The translations under genes were made by a program, and so were the position numbers. This document shows positions 1 through 4,897 of a DNA stretch of 6,595 bases, piece after piece. The DNA is taken from assembly GCA_018713805.1 (NCBI GenBank), contig DVOF01000227.1, positions 1-6,595 of the forward strand, in the 5' to 3' direction. Source of the stretch: Candidatus Aphodoplasma excrementigallinarum. GTDB lineage: Bacteria; Bacillota; Clostridia; UBA1381; UMGS1253. The notes beneath the pieces are model-generated. The model was not told where the DNA came from and did no database searches. It saw only the letters and a list, made by a program, of their open reading frames with translations. Positions within the stretch are counted from its first letter, which is position 1; each line of letters begins with the position of its first letter.

Positions 1-115
1 CCGCGCGCACGGCGTCGATATTTTCGACATAGATCGCATTGTAGCCCTTTTTCTTTAATACGCCAATCATTTCCTTTGCGACACATTCCCGGTGCCAGCG
101 TTTGATTGCTTCCAT
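1..115 (-). CDS. LUD-domain (LutC/YkgG-like) protein, N-terminal fragment
   Basis: The first 38 codons of a gene that runs off the left edge. The peptide begins MEAIKRWHRECVAKEMIG and continues through a Lys-rich turn (VLKKKGYNAIYVEN) to IDAVRA. A helix with W and H, then LKKKGY, then a beta strand NAIYVEN matches my memory of the start of clostridial LUD-domain proteins (DUF162, the lactate-utilisation LutC fold), where an 'L-K-K-x-G/N-F/Y-x-A-x-Y-V' stretch precedes the helix that starts the fold. The start is well supported: an AGGAGGTC ribosome binding site at 121-128 lies 5 bases upstream of ATG. A 134-bp spacer with hairpins separates it from the VOC gene, so it may be a separate transcription unit, although I found no convincing promoter. 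Small stand-alone LUD proteins in Clostridia mostly have no assigned role, so lactate oxidation should not be assumed. The assignment rests on a short fragment and is tentative. Confidence 0.6.
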   Translation of the reverse strand, partial: MEAIKRWHRECVAKEMIGVLKKKGYNAIYVENIDAVRA

Positions 116-120
116 TTTCA

Positions 121-128
121 GACCTCCT
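121..128 (-). promoter_or_regulatory. Ribosome binding site of the LUD-like gene
   Basis: The minus strand reads AGGAGGTC here, a near-perfect anti-16S match, 5 bases before the ATG at 115-113. It fixes the start of the truncated gene. Confidence 0.85.
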
Positions 129-167
129 GCCCAAATTCTATATTTGTTCCTGCGTGTAAACTATAAT

Positions 168-224
168 GAAAAAGCTGCGTTGCGGCTTTGCTGCATGAAG
201 GCACCGCCCGAAAGCTGCTTTTTC
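168..224 (-). terminator. Possible terminator hairpin after the VOC gene
   Basis: Arms 168-178 and 214-224 pair over 10 of 11 positions: GAAAAAGC at 168-175 is the exact reverse complement of 217-224, then one mismatch and two more pairs. On the minus strand the stem ends in GCTTTTTC followed by ATTATAG, so the U-run is part of the stem, as in bidirectional A/T-flanked terminators. The loop is long (35 bases) and can itself fold: GCTTT at 184-188 can pair with AAAGC at 211-215, in competition with the inner part of the outer stem. It lies 25-80 bases downstream of the VOC stop, the right place to end that operon. It lacks a compact GC stem and a clean following T-run, so it could instead be part of a dispersed palindromic element. 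Confidence 0.42.
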
Positions 225-227
225 CAT

Positions 228-246
228 CGCAAACCTATGGTTTGCG
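228..246. repeat. Perfect 8-bp inverted repeat with 3-base loop
   Basis: CGCAAACC, a TAT spacer and GGTTTGCG form a perfect 8-bp stem with a 3-base loop. It begins 3 bases after the VOC stop codon (250-252). No T-run follows on either strand, so it is not a classic intrinsic terminator. It could protect the 3' end of the mRNA or form the outer part of a two-hairpin element with 168-224. Confidence 0.6.
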
Positions 247-249
247 TAT

Positions 250-636
250 TTATACCAATGGCTCCGGCCGCACAATTAGGTGGCAAACATTACCGTCGAT
301 GTCGCGGAAGAAAAACGTCTTGATTCCTTTCGGCGAAACAGAAACGTCCGTCACAACCTCCGCGCCCGCTGCCTTAAGCTTGTCCACCATCGGCTCAAAC
401 TTGCTGTCATCAATAGAAAACGCAAGGTGGCGGATGCCTGCCGTCATATGGTTTTTCTTTTCCTCACCAATCTCCGTCATTACAAACTCAATCATGTCTC
501 CGCTCTCAAACGCCAAAAAATATGTTCCCTTGCCATTATCGTAAACGGTCTTTAAGTCGAACATATCTTTGTACCAGTCACTCAGTCTTTTCGTATCCTG
601 CGACAAAATTGCCACATGCTCAATGCCCTTTACCAT
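250..636 (-). CDS. VOC-superfamily (glyoxalase-fold) protein
   Basis: A 128-residue, single-domain member of the vicinal oxygen chelate superfamily. Two beta-alpha-beta-beta-beta modules are visible: residues 1-55 (GIEHVAI at 4-10, SDWYKDMFDLKTVYD at 19-33, DMIEFV at 47-52) and 66-125 (GIRHLAFSID at 67-76, LKAAGAEVV at 87-95, KTFFFRDIDGN at 106-116). Likely metal ligands are H7, E50 and H70. The fourth position, Glu in many glyoxalases, is H119 (GNVCHLIVRP), a variant I recall from other Firmicutes VOC proteins. The family includes glyoxalase I, dioxygenases, epimerases and thiol transferases, so the substrate cannot be read from sequence. The start is the ATG with the AGGGGAGGC ribosome binding site at 646-654. 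An in-frame extension back to 762 is rejected because it reads through the end of the preceding gene. It follows DUF2344 after 19 bp and is the last gene of that operon. Its GC content looks lower than that of the genes further upstream. Confidence 0.9.
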   Translation of the reverse strand: MVKGIEHVAILSQDTKRLSDWYKDMFDLKTVYDNGKGTYFLAFESGDMIEFVMTEIGEEKKNHMTAGIRHLAFSIDDSKFEPMVDKLKAAGAEVVTDVSVSPKGIKTFFFRDIDGNVCHLIVRPEPLV

Positions 637-655
637 AACAAAAAAGCCTCCCCTA

Positions 656-1330
656 TCACTTAGATATAAATTCTTTTCCTTCACAGAGCAGCGCCGTTCT
701 GTGACACTGCACAAAAACCACGTCAAAGCCTTCGATATACTTATCCATCGCTTCCACCACAAGCTCCGGCTTTACGTTGTATTCGTTGCCCGCCGGCACA
801 GCCATCGAAAGAGTCAAAAACCGTCCCTCTGTCGCCATGACCGCAAGCTTTTTTATATCTTTCTTAATATCAACGTCTTTGACGCTGCTTTTGCTCTTTT
901 TTGAAACAATAATCGAATCGCGCGATAAAAACGCGCCAATGTCTGGCACAAACGGTTCTTTTAACTCCACCTCAACGCGGTAATGTGCCTCATCAAGCTT
1001 TTTCAGACTAATGTCGCCCTCACCGACACGCTTGACCGCCGTTACAACAATCCCGCCGCCGAACGCCTCGTTGAACCGCTCCAAAACCTCTTGTTCTTCC
1101 ACCATTTCATCAAAATCGATGTCGATATACTCGTCCTCGCTCGTCGTCCCGACAGAAAGCGGCAGCGCCACCATCATGACCGGGTGCGGGTTAAACCCCT
1201 CCGTATACGTCACGGGCAGCCCGCTCCGGCGGACAGTGCGGTTGAGCACGCGCACAAAGTCAAGGTGGGAAATGTAGCGCACCGCCGCCGTCTTTTCATA
1301 GCGCAGGCGGTATGTGTAGTTACCTTTCAA
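656..1330 (-). CDS. DUF2344 radical-SAM-linked protein (TIGR03936)
   Basis: A 224-residue protein of the DUF2344 / TIGR03936 family, which is encoded next to, or fused to, B12-type radical SAM proteins. The signature is residues 7-50: YRLRYEKTAAVRYISHLDF, then RTVRRSGLPV and YTEGFNPHP, followed by ALPLSVGTTSEDEYIDID (55-72). This is close to the family pattern 'RFISHLD...R..RR.GLP..YSEGFNPHP...ALPLSVG'. The function is unknown; a role in modifying RNA or a ribosome-linked target has been suggested only from gene neighbourhoods. Start choice: the frame is open to a TTG at 1348 inside the preceding gene, but the TTG at 1330-1328 is preferred. It sits 7 bases after GGAGGGGGG (1338-1346) and puts YRLRYEKT at the usual distance from the N-terminus. 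No in-frame ATG precedes the signature. It overlaps the radical SAM gene by 11 bp, so translational coupling is likely. Confidence 0.9.
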   Translation of the reverse strand: MKGNYTYRLRYEKTAAVRYISHLDFVRVLNRTVRRSGLPVTYTEGFNPHPVMMVALPLSVGTTSEDEYIDIDFDEMVEEQEVLERFNEAFGGGIVVTAVKRVGEGDISLKKLDEAHYRVEVELKEPFVPDIGAFLSRDSIIVSKKSKSSVKDVDIKKDIKKLAVMATEGRFLTLSMAVPAGNEYNVKPELVVEAMDKYIEGFDVVFVQCHRTALLCEGKEFISK

Positions 1331-3161
1331 CGCATATCCCCCCTCCAAAGCATTCTGCCCCGCAGTGCAGGCACTGCTCGCGGCAGTTCGGGGTCATTTG
1401 CTCCCGATACGCCATACGCGCTTCCTTTTCCAAAAACTTCTTCCCGACGCCTACGTCCACATGATCCCACGGCAGGATTTCATCAAAGCTGCGCTTGCGC
1501 TGGTTGTAAAACTTCGGGTCAACGCCGCACGCTTCGAACGCTTTCATCCACATTTCAAAGTTAAAATACTCGTTCCACCCGTCGAACTTGCAGCCGTTTT
1601 CGTGCGCCGCCAACAAAACCTTCGACAGCTTCCGGTCGCCGCGCGCGAACACGCCCTCCAAAAAGCTGACCTCCGCGTCGTGCCAGCTGAACTTGATCTG
1701 CCGCGGCTTCATACCGGCGCGTACAAATCGCTGCTTTTCGTGGATGGTTTCAATGTCGTCCTGCGCCTCCCATTGAAACGGCGTAAACGGCTTCGGCACA
1801 AACGTCGACGCGCTCACGCTGACGCGCGGCATTCCGCGCCGCTCCTCTTTCGGGATTGCATAGTAGGCACCCAGCACCTTATGCGCCAGATCGCCAATCC
1901 CGGCCAAATCCTGCTCCGTTTCCGTCGGCAGGCCGATCATAAAGTAAAGCTTCACATTCGTCCAGCCGCCCTTAAAGACCATCGACGCCGAATCAATGAT
2001 GTTTTGCTCCGTAATCCCCTTTTTAATCACGTCGCGCAGGCGCTGGCTCCCCGCCTCGGGCGCGAAGGTAATACCGCTTTTGCGAACGGTCTGCACTTTT
2101 TCCATCAAATCGAGTGAAAAATTATCAATCCGCAGCGACGGCAGCGACAAGTTGACCTTCTTTTCCTTCGCTTCCTCCAACAGACCTTCTGTCAGGGCCG
2201 CAAGCTGGCTATAGTCGCTCGTGCTGAGCGAGCAGAGCGAGATTTCCTCATACCCCGTCGCCGCAACTAATTTTTTTGCCAAACCGACAAGCTCGTCCGC
2301 ATTCTTCTCCCGCACCGGGCGGTAGACATACCCCGCCTGACAAAAACGGCATCCGCGGATGCAGCCGCGGAAAATCTCCAGCGTCACGCGGTCATGCACC
2401 GTTTCCCCATATGGTACAACAAGCGTTTCCGGGAAATACGACTTCGTAAAGTCGCGGACAATACGCTTGCGGATTTTCTTTTTCGCGCACGGGCGCATCG
2501 GCTCGAACGAGCGGATTGTGCCGTTCTCGTTATATTCTACTTCATAAAATGCAGGGACATAAATCCCCTCGATTCCGCATATCGCTTCCAGATAGGCCTC
2601 ACGCGGTGCTCCGCTCTGTTTCCAATCGCGGTACGCATCCATCAGCTCGCCCATAACCTCCTCGCCCTCGCCCATGATAAAGAAATCGATGATTTCCGCC
2701 AAAGGCTCCGGGTTATACGCGCACGCGCCCCCGGCGCACACAAACGGCATACCCGCGCCGCGTTCCGCGCTCGTGAGCGGGATGCCTGCCAGGTCGAGCA
2801 TATTGACCACATTCGAATAACTCAGTTCATACATCAGTGTGAAGCCGACAATGTCAAAGTCACACACATCCGTCTTTGTTTCAAGCGAGAACAGCTTCAT
2901 ACCATGCTCGCGCATTTTCTCCTCCATGTCAGGCCACGGCGCAAACACGCGCTCACAGTAGGTGTCCGCGCGCTCGTTGAGCAGGTGGTAGAGGATTTTC
3001 ATCCCAAGGTGCGACATGCCGACCTCGTAATTGTCCGGGAAGCAGAACGCGAACCGAATGTCCACGTCCGCCGGGTCCTTTTTCACCATCCCAAGCTCGC
3101 CGCCCGTATACTGCACCGGCTTTTTCACCGACATCAGGATTTTATCAATCGGCTGTATCAT
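1320..3161 (-). CDS. B12-binding-type radical SAM protein (TIGR03960 family)
   Basis: A 613-residue radical SAM enzyme. Residues about 33-210 form the N-terminal cobalamin-binding-like domain (FCFPDNYEVGMSHLG at 39-53, DFDIVGFTLMYELSYSNV at 101-118, GGACAYNPEP at 144-153, FIMGEGEE at 161-168). No canonical DxHxxG motif is visible, so cobalamin binding is not proven. The radical SAM core follows, with the CxxxCxxC motif C267-C271-C274 (RGCIRGCRFCQAGY), FAPEAGSQRLRDVIKKGI (366-383) and YFMIGLPTET (406-415). The C-terminus has a second cysteine cluster, C593, C597, C600, C604 and C610, that could hold another Fe-S centre. The length and layout fit the TIGR03960 family, partner of DUF2344; the reaction is unknown. 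The ATG at 3161 is chosen because IDKIL...V.KPVQYTGGE is the family's usual beginning, and AGAAGGCGG lies 7-15 bases upstream. The frame extends open to 3260, but that part spans the promoter. The last codons also carry the next gene's ribosome binding site. Confidence 0.92.
   Translation of the reverse strand: MIQPIDKILMSVKKPVQYTGGELGMVKKDPADVDIRFAFCFPDNYEVGMSHLGMKILYHLLNERADTYCERVFAPWPDMEEKMREHGMKLFSLETKTDVCDFDIVGFTLMYELSYSNVVNMLDLAGIPLTSAERGAGMPFVCAGGACAYNPEPLAEIIDFFIMGEGEEVMGELMDAYRDWKQSGAPREAYLEAICGIEGIYVPAFYEVEYNENGTIRSFEPMRPCAKKKIRKRIVRDFTKSYFPETLVVPYGETVHDRVTLEIFRGCIRGCRFCQAGYVYRPVREKNADELVGLAKKLVAATGYEEISLCSLSTSDYSQLAALTEGLLEEAKEKKVNLSLPSLRIDNFSLDLMEKVQTVRKSGITFAPEAGSQRLRDVIKKGITEQNIIDSASMVFKGGWTNVKLYFMIGLPTETEQDLAGIGDLAHKVLGAYYAIPKEERRGMPRVSVSASTFVPKPFTPFQWEAQDDIETIHEKQRFVRAGMKPRQIKFSWHDAEVSFLEGVFARGDRKLSKVLLAAHENGCKFDGWNEYFNFEMWMKAFEACGVDPKFYNQRKRSFDEILPWDHVDVGVGKKFLEKEARMAYREQMTPNCREQCLHCGAECFGGGICVER
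1338..1346 (-). promoter_or_regulatory. Ribosome binding site for DUF2344 embedded in Gly codons
   Basis: The minus strand reads GGAGGGGGG, which is also three consecutive Gly codons (GGA GGG GGG, residues 607-609) of the radical SAM protein near its C-terminus (FGGGICVER). It lies 7 bases before a TTG start at 1330 and decides that start over the TTG at 1348. Confidence 0.75.
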
Positions 3162-3198
3162 CAAATAACCGCCTTCTATTTGTCGTTCTCTGTCGTAA

Positions 3199-3228
3199 AA
3201 ATTGGGTATATAGTAACATACCCAATTT
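3199..3228. repeat. Perfect 11-bp inverted repeat at the radical SAM promoter
   Basis: AAATTGGGTAT (3199-3209) and ATACCCAATTT (3218-3228) are exact reverse complements around an 8-base spacer. The repeat starts at the base after the predicted -10 box (3229-3234), so it covers the expected transcription start near 3221-3224. That is a classic position for a repressor operator. I do not recognise the half-site as that of a known regulator. Two alternatives fit. In transcripts reading through from the HIT gene it forms a full hairpin followed by a short U-run (AATTTTTA), which may act as a weak terminator. In transcripts started at the local promoter it leaves a GGGTAT/ATACCC hairpin at the very 5' end, which could stabilise the mRNA. 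Confidence 0.75.
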
Positions 3229-3257
3229 AGTATATCATGTTCTTTACAAAAACGCAA
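3229..3257 (-). promoter_or_regulatory. Probable sigma-70-type promoter of the radical SAM operon
   Basis: The minus strand shows TTGCGT (3252-3257) as a weak -35, a spacer of exactly 17 bases, and TATACT (3229-3234) as -10, one mismatch from consensus. The -10 is preceded by TGA, giving the extended -10 form TGnTATACT, which would offset the poor -35. It lies within the 113-bp spacer between the HIT stop and the radical SAM start, leaving a leader of about 60 bases. No experimental support. Confidence 0.6.
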
Positions 3258-3274
3258 CAAATTTTACACGCCGT

Positions 3275-3706
3275 TTACATTTTTGGTGCATTTTCATATC
3301 CTTTCAGCGCAGACCTTATCTGTGCCGCCGTATCCGAAGCGCTGTATTCCAAAACATCGTCGCGGTATGCCCAATGAAAGCCGTCGCCTACATAGCGCGG
3401 AAAAACATGCATATGATAGTGGCCAATGTCATTGAATACGCCGCCGTCCTGCATGATACTGTACCCATCCGGATGAAAAATTGCTTTGACTACTCCGGCA
3501 ACTCTTGCAGACAGCCGCATCATGGCGCAGGCGGTAGACTCCGGCAGTTCATCAACATCCAGATAATGCTTGACCGGTACAATCAAAACGTGTCCAACGT
3601 TGATTGGGTCATGGTCTAAAAAGCAAACGACCTCTTCATCCTCGTAAATAATCTGTGCCGGAGCCATATGATTGGCAATCTGACAAAAAACACAACCTTT
3701 TTCCAT
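3275..3706 (-). CDS. HIT-family protein (histidine triad hydrolase)
   Basis: A 143-residue protein of the histidine triad superfamily, which includes nucleoside phosphoramidases, dinucleoside polyphosphate hydrolases and nucleotidyl transferases. The triad HxHxHxx is H96-Y-H98-M-H100-V-F, with H98 the expected nucleophile. C5 and C8 (GCVFCQI) near the N-terminus and H47 (PVKHYLDVDEL) match the zinc-site positions of many HIT proteins. YEDEEVVCFLDHDPINVGHVLIVP (21-44) is the typical nucleotide-binding half. The segment before the triad, NGG..G-type in classic Hint proteins, is DGGVFNDIGH (87-96), a form I recall from clostridial members. The substrate is not predictable. AAGGAG lies 6 bases before the ATG. 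The stop codon of the upstream lyase-like gene overlaps this ribosome binding site and only 10 bp separate the two, so the genes are surely co-transcribed. No strong terminator follows directly. Confidence 0.95.
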   Translation of the reverse strand: MEKGCVFCQIANHMAPAQIIYEDEEVVCFLDHDPINVGHVLIVPVKHYLDVDELPESTACAMMRLSARVAGVVKAIFHPDGYSIMQDGGVFNDIGHYHMHVFPRYVGDGFHWAYRDDVLEYSASDTAAQIRSALKGYENAPKM

Positions 3707-3716
3707 AAGATACTCC

Positions 3717-4883
3717 TTACCGTGTCCGCTCCAAAAGCGGCTCCACGTCCGTCACCGCCGCGCTGACGCGCCCCGTCACCGTCGCCGTGTGCATAACCAC
3801 AGTATCGCCGAGCGCAAACTGCGGATGCGGGTCAATATGGTAGCCGCACGGCTCCTCGCGCGTATAGAGCGCCGGGTTTTCCGTCACAATATTGACATAC
3901 TTTTTTGTTTCCGTATTGTAAAAGTGTACCCGAGACTTACAGCCCCGGTACCACTTTTTGCCATCGATCTCGTTTTCGTCCGCGACAAAATAGCGTTCGT
4001 CGTCCGTGCAGTGTGCGTGCCATGTGCCGCGCGGGTCCACCACCTCGCGTGCGCCCGTTTCCGTGTCGATTCGGATTGCGCCGTAGTCCCAGTCGACGTA
4101 GTAGATGCTCCTGCCGTCCGCGCTCCACCACTCGTGGCGCGCCTCGGTGTAAAGCGGCGGCCAGTACACGGGCGCTTCGCCCTTTTTCATCGTCCACAGC
4201 CGCGCTAACTTGCCGTTTTCATCGTATGTAATATCGTGGAACGTGCCGTCCTGCTTTTCCGCCCACATGTCCTCGGCAAACAACATCCAGTCCGGCACGG
4301 CAGGGTTAAACTGCGCGTGGTTGCGCGCGTAGTCAAACTCCTGCCACACGGTGTATACCCCGCTTGCAAGGTCAATGTCGCCCATGACCCAGTGGTTGCC
4401 CACTTCCGCGTCGAAGCACACCTTCTTTTTAACCGGTGAAAACGTCATATGCGTCGCAATGCGGGCAAGCGTTCCCTTCCCGCGCAGAAACGGCGGAAGT
4501 GCTGCGACGCGTTGCGTCTTGTCCTCTTTGTGCGGCCCGCGTTTATATACGCCGCTTTTGTTGCACCAGTACGCCGTGCCGTCGTCGAGGTCAATCAGCG
4601 GCGACGCATCCAAAAATTCCGTTTCCGGAAAATGCGTAAGCGTATCCGTTTCCAAATCGACTACCGCGAGCGAACGGCCGTAATTCGCGTCGCCCGCAGG
4701 CGGGAACGCACAATATACCCATAGATAGCGGCCGTCGTTTGTAAGCGAACGGTTTGTGAAGTAAAACGACTGCGTATGCGGAACCGTGTCGCTCGTCAGA
4801 ATATAGCTTACAACGCCGCTTACCGGGTCTACCCACTTTGTAAAATGCTTCGACTGTGCCACCCGTTCCATAAAGTTTGACAT
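3717..4883 (-). CDS. Oligogalacturonate lyase-like beta-propeller protein (PL22-like)
   Basis: A 388-residue protein with no signal peptide, hence likely cytoplasmic. Repeated blade-like segments (DGRYLWVYCAF at 50-60, SLAVVDLETD at 71-80, VMGDIDLASGVYTVW at 166-180, GRSIYYVDWD at 257-266, RYFVADENE at 297-305) suggest a beta-propeller. Landmarks resemble oligogalacturonate lyase (PF14583): HTQSFYF near the N-terminus (H36), NHAQFNP (H189), HEWW (H250, at the place of H-E-F-W), WHAHC (H289/H291) and YHIDPHPQF (H349, H353) near the C-terminus. Known members cleave unsaturated digalacturonate in the cytoplasm by beta-elimination with Mn2+. The length matches that family (about 388). The last ligand region is not identical to what I recall of the Q..H.H arrangement, so this may be a relative with another substrate. 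The start at 4883 has GGGGGAAGAGG directly upstream; an ATG at 4925 lies inside the preceding gene and one at 4871 is worse placed. No other pectin gene is in view. Confidence 0.72.
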   Translation of the reverse strand: MSNFMERVAQSKHFTKWVDPVSGVVSYILTSDTVPHTQSFYFTNRSLTNDGRYLWVYCAFPPAGDANYGRSLAVVDLETDTLTHFPETEFLDASPLIDLDDGTAYWCNKSGVYKRGPHKEDKTQRVAALPPFLRGKGTLARIATHMTFSPVKKKVCFDAEVGNHWVMGDIDLASGVYTVWQEFDYARNHAQFNPAVPDWMLFAEDMWAEKQDGTFHDITYDENGKLARLWTMKKGEAPVYWPPLYTEARHEWWSADGRSIYYVDWDYGAIRIDTETGAREVVDPRGTWHAHCTDDERYFVADENEIDGKKWYRGCKSRVHFYNTETKKYVNIVTENPALYTREEPCGYHIDPHPQFALGDTVVMHTATVTGRVSAAVTDVEPLLERTR

Positions 4884-4897
4884 CCTCTTCCCCCACT

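Noticed and set aside
129..167. A promoter for the LUD-like gene (TTTACA with TATAGA or TAGAAT, or TATAGT further up)
   Set aside because: Spacings of about 12-14 bases between TTTACA and the -10 candidates are too short, and TATAGT has no recognisable -35. None is good enough to call.
138..227. Minus-strand 29-codon frame starting ATGGAAAAAGCAGC in the spacer after the VOC gene
   Set aside because: There is no ribosome binding site before its ATG (the hairpin arm GGTTTGCG is directly upstream), it coincides with the palindromic arms, and it is too short to judge. It is kept only as a marker of a possible repeat.
637..762. N-terminal extension of the VOC protein up to 762
   Set aside because: The added 42 residues overlap the end of DUF2344 in another frame and have no family similarity. 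The ATG at 636 has a strong ribosome binding site and starts the fold at the normal place.
1365..3230. Long plus-strand open frames opposite the radical SAM gene (1365-2117 and 2394-3230)
   Set aside because: The translations are rich in Arg, His and Leu without domains, as expected for the antisense of a GC-rich gene, and the opposite strand has a clear, full-length family member.
3162..3260. N-terminal extension of the radical SAM protein up to 3260
   Set aside because: It would run through the predicted promoter and palindrome, and the extra 33 residues do not resemble the family. ATG 3161 gives the expected N-terminus.
3258..3274. Intrinsic terminator directly after the HIT stop (AAACG ... 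CGTTTTT)
   Set aside because: Only 5 pairs form around a long loop. The palindrome at 3199-3228 is a better candidate if the transcript ends here at all.
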